Shown: positions 24,063 to 35,545, counted from the stretch's first letter. The stretch is DNA of 64,000 bases from Plectrocnemia conspersa (GCA_009617715.1 VTFK01000177.1:372001-436000); one strand, 5' to 3'. Notes: generated by a model from the sequence alone, not told the origin. Program-made: numbers and translations.

Positions 24063-27000
24063 CTTTACATAGTACGTCTCCGATCAATGATCCGTTTTTG
24101 CAATATGTCAACTGAGTTTTGCCATCTTTGCAGAGGTACATAATGTATTCCGAATGTCTTATTAATTCATCATTAATTGTTATGTTTTGATGTAGCAAGT
24201 AAGGTGTGCCTTTAACGTTTTTGTCTAATTTGCATGGTAGATCGTATCTAAAAAAACAATGCATATTTTTATTGAAGATAATGTAGTGAATAAACATTAG
24301 ATACTTACACCGGAGGATTTTTAGGACTGGAATTTGCACACTCCCATTCGTCAGAACCGTCTAAACAATCATCAACCTAAAAAGGTATGCCATTTATTAT
24401 ATAACATAATAAAATCGGACAAAATTAATCAGATCAGCTCCTCATGGATGAAATGAAAATTCTGAGATCCAAAGCAATGTGTTAGTTTAACAAGAACATA
24501 GCTAATCATAACATAAAGGTCCTAATGAAATATAGAAATGGATAATAACAGAATTCCTCATATAGAGTATCTTAGAAGTAATTTCTGGTTTTTCTTAATC
24601 AAGAGAGAATATGTGGCTCCCCAAAGGTTTTAAATTAATGATCTTGTTTCAAGATTACTGCAGATCAAAGTGTGATAATGATGCGAATCACTGATTATTA
24701 GAGTGAAATGCGTTTCTTATAACAAAGCCAAGCAATCTAAAAGACACAGATATTATTGAAATGTAGAGAATTTCCACTTCCTCTCGAATGTCATTCCGAG
24801 GTCTTTGGTGAAGTTCGTCTTCATTTAAGTAATCAGAAAACTCCACTGATAAAAAATATCTGTAAAAACGACACGACATGGTACTTTCCGATGCTCCGAT
24901 TTATGAATAGTCTGCAGATTGGTCTGCAAACTATTCATAAATCGTTTTTGAACACTTTCAAATCATCGGCATACAACAAAAAGTTAGTTTATAATGGCCG
25001 TTCGTTTATGAATGATAGAATCGATCCAAGCAATTGTCATGACAAACCTTGTCAAAGGCTTTATCAAAATCTATATATCTGCTTGAACTCCCATATCAAG
25101 GAATTTAGTCACCATCGATGAGAAGAATAAAAGGTTAGTGACCGTGTATCGTGTATGATTAAAACCGTGTTGTTGTCTACTAACATTTGCTGACTAATTA
25201 TCAATGTTTGAAATATGAGAAAGACCTTTACGGTCAGTCTTTGTTATTAATTAGTAAATTTTACCCCATTGCAATGCTTCTTCTTAGATATGCACGCTCC
25301 ATATGCGCATTTGAACATTCGCGACGAACATTCAACGAATCCACATACTTCCACCTTTTCGTCAGAATTGTCGGGGCACTGTGGTTTACCAGTACAAACA
25401 TCTACAGCATTTATGCATTGGTGATCATCGCACTCAAACTCATATCTACAAAGAAAGGACAATATAAACTATGCCAGAAAATAGCATTATAACAAATTAT
25501 TTTCTTACTGGTCGCATACACTAGTTTTGGTAGTAGGTAAATCGCAATCAGGATGAAATTCATCAGATCCATCAGCGCAATCTCGTTTTTTGTCACACTT
25601 CTTACTCATAGGCACACAAGCGCCGTACACGCATTGGAAATCATTTTCGCATCTATATAAATCATAGTATATGTATTAGTAATTGAAGATATCATGGAGA
25701 AAATAAGTAAATTTTTTTGTTGTACGTAAATGGATCATTTCTGGTGCGTAAAATAAGCACAGGCACCCATTTGTACAGCTTTTTTGATTTTCCTAACTGT
25801 TTAAGAAGGTTCAAAACATTATAACTTATTTTTAAATATTGTATATCTTCCATTGTAACATAACGGGCGCTAGCCTAATGCGTTACAATGGAGTAAACAC
25901 AAACAATACCTACAAGTAAATAATGAGACACCAGATAAAATCAGTGACATTTATTTTATTAATTATAAATTATTATTACAGCAATCAATATGGCACTATG
26001 CATAGCTTAGCTTTATTTTATTTTAATTATTCATCCGTGAGATTAGAAAAATCTGTGATAATTGATCAGAATTATATAAATAAGTAATAATTCCAATCTC
26101 CCAAACGCGATAGAACTTGAAAAACATAAGCATTCTTATGGGACTTGAACCTAGGACTTTTAGGTATTAGTATATATTTCTAGTTTAATTAAAATAAAAC
26201 TGTGATAGATGTTACTGTATATTGAAGGTACTACTAAAAATGGGTGCTCTACAAAAAAAAACAGATTTTGAAACTCGGTTACTTACGGTAAGTTGCGACA
26301 TTGTAAATATGTCTCATCAGAAGCATCTGTGCAATCAATTTTTCCATCACAGACAAACATCACATCAATTTTATCACCATTTTTACAGCGCCAGATACTG
26401 TAACATTATGTATTATAATAAAGTACAAAAAAATATTGATCAATTATATATTTATATCCAAATATCTTACTCATTATCGTTTGTAATATTTCTCACTTGT
26501 TGCTCCTGAATTCTTTCAGTTTTTCTAAGGAGCAATAAATCATTGAATGGTGTATTTTATCAATTATTTAAGAATATAATATAAATAGTAGTATACTTAC
26601 GGAATCGATCTAATTACTTTAATAGCTGTGATTGGAATTGTTATCATGAACACTGAAATAAATATAATAATAATTATATTTTAATCTAATTAATATCACT
26701 AAATAAAACAAATACAGATAGTATAGAAATGCAGCATTTAAATTTTAATAACGGAAACTTCTTATTAGTGAACTTAAAGAATTGTGATCAACATTATTTA
26801 ATGATGTTGAAGAAAAAAGTTAATAAACGCTGTGCTTGTAATTTTTATATTTACATTTTTCTGCAAGTATAAAAAATATATAGAAAACATTTTTGCATTC
26901 AAATTTTGCCTCATGCGTCATCATTTATAACACGTACAGCCAATAATATAATCAGATCAGAATTTGCCATGAACTTTCACATTTAATACGATTCAATTAA

Positions 27001-28228
27001 AGTATGTATTGATTTCTTGTACATATATACATATGAATATTCTACAGTATTAATATGATTAAAAGTTGTTGCCCTTTTATATTATATTTAAAGAAAATGT
27101 ATGTCTTCTTTACTTGTTTTTTAACACATTTTGTTTTTTCGAAATGTAGACAAACTACGGAGCAATATGTCTGTACTTCTTCCGTTTACTTTCTCCTGAG
27201 AGATGAGTCAGCTTAGTTTGAACTTTGGACTTGGACTGAAAGTTTGAACAGCAAATAGACGTTTCGCAAACGTAAAATTGAGTTTTATGGACATAAATTA
27301 TATTTTCGCTAGTAAAAATATATAGCTACCGGTGAAAATGTATTTGGACTTCACCAGTGAAAATATAACTTCACTGAAAAATACACATTCTCTGTAACAT
27401 TTATATTACTACGCATGGAAAAGTTGAAATCATATACATAATTTTACTAGCACCTGCCAAAAAATAATATTTTCCCTTGTAAAAATATATATTTATCTAT
27501 ATGATTTCACTGAAATGCCATATTTTAAAAAGTATTTTCGGGATAGATTCGAGACTGTTTTTCTTTAATTTTTTTAGAGGGATAACCCGAGAATTTCTGA
27601 TTTAAAATCAGGGACGTCCTTTTTGCTTTTTCCAAAAGTTGGCGAGTTAGTGGTCGTTATTTTAATATTTCATTAAATGACATGCATTTTTCTGGGAAAA
27701 TTCAACGGGGGAGCAAATGACTATATGCCCATAATAGCATTTAACAAAACATCTTTCTCCGATAATCTTACTTAATTATTCAATACATTTTACTAGCAAT
27801 CTAATATTATATTTTAAATAATTATTAATCACTTATTCAATTAAAATAATGTTGCAATGAATAAAAATCCGCAGTTTAATAGTAATATTTTTTTCAACAA
27901 AAATATTTTTTACAAATTATGTATTGAAGTGAGTTTCCGAACGCATTTATACTGATAAATGCGTTTGAGAACCCTAAAGTTTGTTTGCGCATGCGTGACT
28001 TTCTCGGTGTGAAAGTTAGTTCAGGTACCGGCTGTATATCATTTCATAATCGCCGATACATAAGAATGTAGTCCCATGCAGAAACGAACATATGGTTAGC
28101 CTTGTTATTGTTATTGATCCATACACATCACAGTAAGTCTATTGTATATTAACAAAAACAATAACATATTTACCGGCAGCTATCGCCGTCACTATTCGTA
28201 CTTTTCTTTCGTACGCTTCAGATGTCAT
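24063..28228 (-). CDS. LDL-receptor class A repeat protein (partial, 3' end not found)
   Basis: Exons, minus strand: 28228-28174, 26652-26601, 26524-26471, 26399-26287, 25652-25509, 25445-25265, 24376-24309, 24247-24063; about 283 residues so far. The N-terminus has about 12 polar residues and then a hydrophobic run ([18 protein letters not shown]), either an uncleaved signal-anchor or a signal peptide. Four LDLa modules follow, each with the Ca-binding pattern ([31 protein letters not shown]), then a Cys-containing segment (CKLD ... [12 protein letters not shown] ... VLCK) resembling a sushi/Wonton-type module. This order is that of modular serine proteases such as insect modSP/HP14, but I found no protease domain, so the name is only suggested. 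Exon four carries an A7 run that breaks the frame (see findings). The last donor (gttaga) is weak. Confidence 0.8.
24650..25130 (-). pseudogene. Jockey-like LINE reverse transcriptase relic
   Basis: Within an intron of the LDLa gene, same strand. Decayed frames give [11 protein letters not shown] (about 25070), [11 protein letters not shown] (about 24965) and later [12 protein letters not shown] (about 24710), in the order of a jockey/CR1-type reverse transcriptase with a deletion between the blocks. A near-perfect hairpin (24897-24944) interrupts it. Confidence 0.7.
25849..26200 (-). repeat. tRNA-derived SINE, nearly complete, minus strand
   Basis: Minus-strand reading: B-box-like aggttcaagtccc at about 26148, then tctatcgcgtttgggagattgg, aattaataaaataaatgtcac, ttgtaggtattg, and a 3' end tccattgtaacgcattagg. 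The 3' end forms an 11-bp perfect hairpin (25849-25859 with 25882-25892). It sits in an LDLa gene intron. Matches the copies at 12.04 and 29.0 kb over different parts, which together define the family. Confidence 0.75.
27150..27720. repeat. Interspersed repeat, copy 2 (LDLa gene intron 1)
   Basis: Same order of blocks as 6590-7290: cctgagagatgag, gaaaatgtatttggactt, aacttcactgaaaaatacac, tggaaaagttgaaatcatat, cagggacgtcctttttg at 27609, gtggtcgtt, atttcattaaatgacatgca. The CAGGG end is present but the right end is decayed. Confidence 0.65.
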
Positions 28229-28379
28229 CCTTGCTCTGTGATTTCCAAACGTATGGAACGATGATGTCACTTCGAGCAGCGTCGAGATTTTAATGCACTT
28301 CCAGACTCTTCTGAGGTTTTATATACACAAACGTTTGACGAAAATTACGTACGCTTCTCTCAGAATCTTAATTATAATT

Positions 28380-28540
28380 TATTCAACATCACTTCTAAGG
28401 TCGTAGAAATAGAAATAAAAAAACAGCCCCAGCTGCCACACTACTCGCGCCATCTCTGACTGAACTGCTCACACATCGAACGAACGGGCAGTGGTTCTAC
28501 AACTTTAATGAAGCAAAATACTCGCTTGTATAATATATCA
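28380..28540 (-). promoter_or_regulatory. Probable promoter/5' UTR of the LDLa gene
   Basis: A less AT-rich patch with CpGs (cactactcgcgccatctctgac, acatcgaacgaacgggc) immediately upstream of the first LDLa exon on the minus strand. No TATA box seen. Inference from position and composition only. Confidence 0.3.
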
Positions 28541-29009
28541 ACACTGGAAATGTGTTTGTAGGTCGAAATAAAAGATATGGTTATTATTATTCGACGACGC
28601 TGATTAACATCTTTTATGTTAACTTTCTTTTTAGTATTCTAAAATGATACAAAATAATCAAAAATTATTTTGGTTTTATTTTAAGTGTGATTTTGGCCAT
28701 TTATATTTGTTATAACACTTTGTATGCAAGAGACGAGAATTTTCGTTTCGCGACGTTTATCGGTTAAGAGCAGGAGAAAAATTTTTGTTCTGCAATATTG
28801 GGATTTATTTTACTACTTCATCATAGTCAACATTTTTTTAGAACCGAAACAAAGTCGAATAATATTATACATCTGATAATAATATGTCACAGTTTTATAA
28901 TAAATAAAGAGTTGAATTTATACCTTTTTTCTTCAGTTTAAATTATTCTCATATATAATATAATATTTTAATATCGAAGAAAACTCTGTCTAAATTTATT
29001 AATTACAAA

Positions 29010-29292
29010 ATATGGAATCTGTAAGATGCTGGACTAATAATCCAGATCCATTGGGTTCGAAACCTGCAGCAGACTCGAGTTCTTTATTTACAACAATGCG
29101 TAATTATTAAAAGTTAGCTAAAAAATATTATATTGTTTGTTCACTATAATCATTGTTTATAATTAATAAAATATATGTCACCGATTCTCAGATTTAAATA
29201 TTTGTAGGTATTGATTTATCTCATTGTAACGCATTGGGCTTACGCCTGGTTTATTATAACGAAAGATTTAAATTTAAAAAAAAAAAAAAATT
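29010..29292 (+). repeat. tRNA-Ile-like derived SINE, full length
   Basis: Head: ctgga-ctaataa-tccag (about 29031) is a five-base anticodon stem with the loop of tRNA-Ile(AAU), then B box gggttcgaaacc. Body: aattaataaaatatatgtcac, tttgtaggtattg. Tail: cattgtaacgcattgggcttacgcctgg and a poly(A) run ending near 29292. The same body and tail occur on the minus strand at 25.85-26.2 kb. Confidence 0.75.
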
Positions 29293-29964
29293 CATTCCTT
29301 GAAATGCCTATCATCATCAAATCAGTTATCTTAACTACTGTCTACTGATAAGAAAAAGGTTAACGTTTCTGTAAATTACTTTATGTAAATTAATAGAAAA
29401 CGCGATAATTTTACAATGTTTTGCGTTATCTGAAAACCTAAAAATCCTACGAGATTTAGACGAAATATTATCTAGAATCTACACATCAAAATGCCTTCAA
29501 AGAAAAATGAAATTACAGTCAAATACAAGAAAATAAACATTTGTTTATTAAAAACACGTGATTTAAAAAAATATGTAATTCAAAGGAAATGTTTATTTTG
29601 TTTATAAGCTATTTTATTAGAATCTCAACCGCAAAAAATATCTTTTCATATTTGTAACAGTATTAATACCTGTATTTTAAATACATATAATATTGTAAAT
29701 ACCAGTATTAAAATTATGCTTCAGCATTAAAAGCATTAGTTTTATCATTAGAAATATGCCATCATTTTTTTCAGATTTACATCACTGCTACTTACACTTT
29801 TTATTCATATTTATAATGATAAAAAAATTTCAGCTATTTTATGTTCAGAAAATATTTATCGCGGCTTATTTAAATTTTATAGTGTATTATTTATTAAAAG
29901 TCAAAGTATATAAAAACTTAATTTTCAGTCGGGACCTGTAATAATTGCAATTGAAATTTAATAT

Positions 29965-30215
29965 GAAAATACACTAGGCAGTGTGGTCGTTAAAAAATGA
30001 GTAAACACTTTTTGTTTTGTTTTGTTTTTATTTGCTTTTCATTATTACGCAATTAAAATTCATAAATTTAATAATTTAAAAAAAAAATTCTGAGTCGCTC
30101 ATTTTTTACGAGGTTTCCGACTCCGACTCCGACTCCACAGCCCTGGAAAATATACTAGGCAGTGTGGTCGTTAAGAAATGAGTAAACACTTTTTGTTTTG
30201 TTTTGTTTTTATTAT
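29965..30215. repeat. 70-base direct repeats flanking an hAT-like end
   Basis: 29965-30034 and 30146-30215 are near-identical (actaggcagtgtggtcgtta, gagtaaacactttttg and a gtttt array). Between them the minus strand from 30145 begins cagggctgtggagtcggagt with gtcgga units, a terminus resembling hAT-type ends. The right copy abuts a SINE 3' end. Confidence 0.65.
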
Positions 30216-30300
30216 AAATCTAATTGACATGACTTTACAGGTTTCCACAATGCGTTATGTTAGCCATTATATAAATAATAATAAACATTTAAAAAATAAA
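30216..30300 (-). repeat. SINE 3' end fragment
   Basis: Minus strand: cataacgcattgtgg, then cctgtaaagtcatg and ttagatttataataaaaac, matching 35478-35540 on the plus strand. Belongs to a sister subfamily of the SINE at 29.0 kb. Confidence 0.6.
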
Positions 30301-30429
30301 TAAATAAAAATCAGTTATGATGCACACCTTAAATAGATAAGCACCATCCCACGTGAATTTTCCCATCTCCTCATTACTATCGCTAAAAATATCTTTGTAT
30401 TTGGCAAGCTCGTTAAGAAGCAGAAGTAT

Positions 30430-30660
30430 TCTTGAGCGCTGACGTTCTAGTCGCAACAGTCAAGAATAATGAACGCGATCTCGACTCTCTGGGGCACTCT
30501 AGTCTCGCAGCCGAAAGTTATCGAAAATTGACGGGTTGTCAACACCACCCCTCACCAACTTTAAAATGTACCTCATTGAGTAGACGCTACGCCGAGAATG
30601 CAATTAATTGTATCACAACGCAAAACGACTCATACACCCTCTTGTAGAGATTATTTTTTA
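30430..30660 (-). repeat. Jockey-like LINE 3' fragment, copy 1
   Basis: 30500-30600 closely matches 30945-31050 (gacgggttg.c.acacc.cccct, aactttaaaa.gt.c.tcattgagta.acgctac). Ends in ttagctaatatagctaatt, a LINE-tail-like stretch. No intact frame. Confidence 0.5.
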
Positions 30661-30889
30661 TTTTTATTAATTTATTTAGCTAATATAGCTAATTGTTTAT
30701 ACACTGAAAAAAATTTAGTCGAAACATACATGTAAAACATAAACAGAATATAAAAAAACTTAATAGTATAATTAATTTCTTAATGCACGTATGTATTTCT
30801 TTATTCCATTGAGGAAATATTATAAAAATAACGGAGATCAATTTTTTTTATTATGAATATATCTGTGATTATTTATTATTATTTTTTTA

Positions 30890-31180
30890 TTATAATACAA
30901 TCATTATGTATATAATTATATATTCATTAATGATTAAAGCTCGCAGCTGAAAGTCAACGAGCGTCAACGGGTTGCCGACACCGCCCCTTGACAACTTTAA
31001 AAAGTGCTTCATTGAGTATACGCTACACCGATAGTGCAATGAATTATTGAAGTGACACGCGCTCCGCATAACAAAGCCGAGCATCCTAGTCGCCTTATGT
31101 GCATAAAAAATCGCCACCCCTGCTCGAACGTCACTTCCATGTCATCGGTGCTTAAAATACCTCCGCCTTAACTATAAGAA
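30890..31180 (-). pseudogene. Jockey-like reverse transcriptase C-terminal fragment, copy 2
   Basis: Minus-strand frame at 31117-30890 reads ATRMLGFVMRSACHFNN and continues LHYRCSVYSMKHFLKLSRG, the block after the catalytic domain in jockey/CR1 elements (LGFVMRS..F.....LY). Similar [13 protein letters not shown] occurs at 24.7 kb. Confidence 0.65.
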
Positions 31181-31697
31181 AATTCCGTCGGGCAAGCGAA
31201 TCTGGAAAATGTGACAACGTGATGCTGAAAGTTTGTTGATTTTCGTTCGATCAATCGATCTTAAGTAACTGTATAATCCGCGGACCAACATTTGAATATC
31301 GATTTAGATTTGCGTCAATATTGAGGCCCGCGAAAATGTTCGATGAATGTTGCTGAATATTGAGTATGTATGCTAAAAGTTCATTGAACTACATTACACA
31401 GTGAACCATTTATAATATTTGGATAAAATGCTTCAACTCATTTGTATAACTATTGAGTAAAAAACATTTATTTTCTATGTATATCGTGTATTTATTTTTT
31501 ATCATTTCTTAGATTTTATAATACTTGGGTAGCTTTGTGTTTTTATATGTATAGGTTGACCATAAGTACCATTTTGATCTTAAGCATACAACTTTTTCTT
31601 TGACGGTGAGGAAAAATAACCAGTTTTGTATGAGCATGAACAATCTTATTGCGCGGCCAAATAAACTGTTTTTTTATGAATAAAAATAATTGTGTTA

Positions 31698-32285
31698 TTC
31701 TAGGTCAGTGATTCCCAAAGTGATCTATATCGACCCCCAGGGGTCTATGATAAATACGTCAAAAAAAAAATTTGGGGGGTCCACTGAAGTGGATCTCAAC
31801 AACCAAGTACCTATCTATACATTATAATCTTATAAAATAAAGACATATATATATTATTTATTACTGTTGTAGGATGTAGGCATTCGCTTTGTGGTCGCAA
31901 TACATTTTGAACTTGTAAAAACCTGCAACATAATGATATACCACCGTGATTCTCAAAGTGGTCTATATCGACCCCCTAGGGGTTGACGATGACCTGCAAG
32001 GGGTCCATGTCAGTGAAAAATAAAATTGGGGATCCCACACCCACATTTACATCTGATGTAAATGTGGGTGACTTTATTTTTGGCTTTCAATGAATGGAAT
32101 AATCCACATACACAGATAGTAGAAATCTTTCAAAGTGAGTAGCAAGATACCAGCTGTCAAAAACACATTTCAAGTTGATGAATTTGCAAAAAATCAATAT
32201 CAAGCAAGCAGAGGGTCTACAAAAAACCGAAAAACATGGCAAGGGGTCTACGACACAAAAAAGTTTGGGAACCTCTGTTCTAGGT
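31698..32285. mobile_element. hAT-type non-autonomous element with 8-bp target duplication
   Basis: ttctaggt at 31698-31705 and 32278-32285 flank an element (31706-32277, 572 bases) that starts CAGTGATTCCCAAAGTG and ends AAGTTTGGGAACCTCTG, imperfect inverted ends typical of hAT. A second 5'-end-like copy (gtgattctcaaagtggtctatatcgaccccc) begins at about 31947, and a 15-bp palindrome (cacccacatttacat, 32039 on) lies inside. No intact transposase. Confidence 0.85.
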
Positions 32286-32299
32286 AAATAACATAAATT

Positions 32300-33950
32300 C
32301 ATTAGAGTGGATAAATCTATACTTATAGTCCTATTCTGTCAGACTACATATACAACACAAATCTTATTACGTAGAACTTAGTGATGAACCATTTTATTCA
32401 AAAAAAGCTGCTCATGAGTCACAAATCTAAGTAATCCGTTGCCAATTCATGCATATGTAAATTATTTATGACTTCATCGCTATTGGTTTCCGCACCTTTT
32501 TATTATTATTTTAATATCATCGTGCATCTTCAAGACTGATTAATGATAGAGCAAAATACACTTTAATGTATTTATGGCATCCTTGAATGATTTATAATGA
32601 AAACATATAATAATCTATAATGAAAAAATACTGAAATGGCGTTAAACTTATGTCATATATTATACTACATCTGTTTTTTTATTCAATCGTGTTTTCAACA
32701 TGTAATTATCTAAATGAGAAAAAAATGCTGTTTTGATACATGAGAGATTTAGTAAACAAAATTCCTTTAAATAATTAAATACAATGCTTCAAAATCAGGG
32801 CGGATTGATAATAAGAAACTGCCCGACCTTTTTCTTGAAAATCGGCTTACTGCCAAATTTATTTTTTCAAGTCAATACCTTTTTCTATTTTTCTTACAAA
32901 TAAAGTTGAATAATATTTTGAAGCACATAGTGAATCTTAGATATTTTGATATTATTTGCCTTACTTAAAATGTGTTTAAATTAATTTAAACTATCTCATC
33001 ATTTGTTATATTATAATAAACCGTTATTTTTATTAGTGAAATAACCTTGTTTTCTTTAACAAGTGAAAGTCATGTTAATTTTGTTTAAAGTAAAATTTAA
33101 TCTATTACACATTACATATAATTTAATTTTCAATTTATACTAGAAAGCTGGTAACTTCCTTAACATTTTTTTAAAAATTTAATCACTATGCACATCGTGT
33201 CATTTTAATAATTTATTGCCGATTCGCATTATGTACGATACGCTAGTTTGTAGTATCCTAGAATATGGCTTGTGAAGTAAAGTACTCATTGTTGTAGAAA
33301 ACTTATGAGACATTTATATAAAAATGGGCTGAAATATCTATTTTCATAGCCAGATGTGACCCAGACGAAAAACCTTGAAATGAGCATTAGAGAGATTTAG
33401 GGAATCTTCCGAAATATGCAGATTTTCAAAAATCTGGCACGATCACTTTCGGAAAGGTTTTTTATCTGAGTGTCTTCTTTTATTACTTAAGCAAATATAA
33501 AGCGAGTTCGAGTGTTAAAAATTGTTAACAATTTTTTGGCATTCCTATAACCATATTAAAACCTTCTAAGAAGTATGCATATTAGGCATGAACCTGCCTT
33601 TACTTATGCAGCGTTAGAAACACGGCAGTGGTTATTAAACCATTTAAAAATATTCGTACAAATTTAATTTTATATAATAAAATATGCTTAAAGTTTTTTT
33701 TCGAGAAATGAAAATTGTGATTTTTCACGAAAAGTAGTTCTCAAGAAGAAACACTAGTGATGCCGTCAAGCTGCTATAATAAACTCTAAATCAGTGAACG
33801 TAACAGCTTCCACTTTTAATCCAAAGTACACAGACACTAAACTAACACAAACATAATGTGGGAGTTGCCAACCAGTTATTGAGATGTTACATATTTATTT
33901 TGTGCGAAATAGGCCAAAATATATATAAGTGTTGTAAGTGAGGTCACCTT
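32300..33950. other. AT-rich gene desert with a LINE scrap
   Basis: At about 33228-33282 the plus strand reads IMYDTLVCSILEYGL, the ALV-x-ILEY motif of jockey/R1-like reverse transcriptases; nothing else nearby supports a longer element. The rest is AT-rich without features. Confidence 0.4.
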
Positions 33951-34132
33951 CGACCTCGGACTACCTCTTCGCTACAAAAACATCTTCACTGAACTTACGC
34001 CTCACTTCCTGTACGAGCAATCACCTCCAGGACACGCGCTCGAGGACAAGCACTGACGCCTTCCAGAAGAAGATATTCATAAGGGCCACTTTGTACAGTT
34101 AGCTGTACAAACGTCCTCCACAAATCACCAAC

Positions 34133-34775
34133 TAAGGGCCCATACGCACTGTCGGCTAGCCGCCGGCGACTAGGGACCGCCGGCTCAAAAACGCAGGTAG
34201 CTAGGCTAGGCGGCTAAGCCGAGTGACTCGAGGTCGGGTAGTACATTCGCGAAGAAATTGCAATATTAATTTTAAAGAGAAAAAAATATTATTTTATTTT
34301 CAATATAATATTGAATTTCCCTGTATGAAACGCTTTTTTTTGTTTCCCAAATGCAATTATAAATGTATCTGTATTATGTTAATAAAATTAATTTAAATTG
34401 AGAAGCAAGAAATAATATAAAATAATTATACATATTATTTCACAATATTTTTTTTTCGTTATCAATATTCATATAAAATTATTGTAAACGATTCGGGAAT
34501 AAATTTCTACGATGAGCGTTTCTGTGTCGAAGCCATTTTTTGTGAATGATGTATAAGTCGCCTCGAAAGTCGCTCCTCGTGCGAATGCACTCATCTAAAC
34601 CATGCTTTATAGGTTGCCGACAGGCAAGTCGCCTTGCATCACCCTGCGCAGGATCGCGCCTGACGCTCCGGCGACTCGGCGCCTGCGTGCGTATGCACCC
34701 ATTTAAAACCATATAAAGTACAGTCGCCGGGCGGCTAGTCGCCGGCGGCTAGCCGACAGTGCGTATGGGCCCTAA
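34133..34775. mobile_element. PIF/Harbinger-type MITE, 38-bp perfect TIRs, TAA target duplication
   Basis: The element 34136-34772 starts GGGCCCATACGCACTGTCGG and ends in the exact reverse complement; 38 bases of each end match perfectly before subterminal divergence. TAA on each side (34133-34135, 34773-34775) is the three-base duplication of PIF/Harbinger. Minus-strand remnants (for example GATFEATY about 34580) hint at a vertebrate/insect Harbinger-type accessory or transposase remnant, but no gene is intact. Ends are so well preserved that insertion looks recent. Confidence 0.85.
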
Positions 34776-35477
34776 CGCAACCGAAAACATCGAAGCTACT
34801 ATCCACGACCAGAACGCTTGAAATGTTTGTTTAATAATTTTTTTGTAAATTTTCATATATATACAACTTTAAAAATTAGTATTTTTACTTTCAATCTAAC
34901 CATGATTTTATTTTGAATTTTTATTTTTTAAGTGTATTGTATTATTAAAATATGTTAATTTTCTTTATAAATTTTCTGTAAATATATTTTATATGTATGT
35001 AAATTTATATATATTATATGTATGTATGTAATTTTTATCACTATATAAAAAAAATATATTTTATTAATTTTTGAAATATTTTGAATTAGACTTTTTAAAT
35101 AATATATCATACGTGTAACATAATTATCGACCTCTGCGTAAAATCGCCAAAGTACGCTGATATGCTGCAATTTCCCGATAATAACCGTTATTGCAGCGCA
35201 GCTACAAACAAAAACAACACACAATCGTATTTTCGTGCCACGTATACGACTTTATTTTTGTGTGCTCGAATGTATGTGAGTAAAAATTGGAAACCATGGC
35301 GTATAGTAAGAAAGTAGCGATCGCGTCCCTTTATTCTTGACCGTTGCGGCCAGGGCGCCAGCGCTTGAGAACGCTCTTCTTTCACAAGCAGTTAGTTTCT
35401 CAACGATTTTAGGCGTGTATCATAACTTTTTTTAATAAAAAATGTTTAACATTAAATTGTATACTTATTTATTATAT
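34776..35477. other. AT-rich intergenic
   Basis: No gene or repeat that I can name. A CpG-containing patch at 35300-35400 has only chance frames. Confidence 0.4.
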
Positions 35478-35545
35478 AATGGCCATCATAACGCATTGGG
35501 GAAATGTGTCAAGTCATGCTGGTTAGATTTGTAATAAAAAAATTG
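35478..35545 (+). repeat. SINE 3' end fragment
   Basis: cataacgcattggggaaatg, tgtcaagtcatgctgg, ttagatttgtaataaaaaaa: plus-strand counterpart of the fragment at 30216-30300. Confidence 0.6.
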
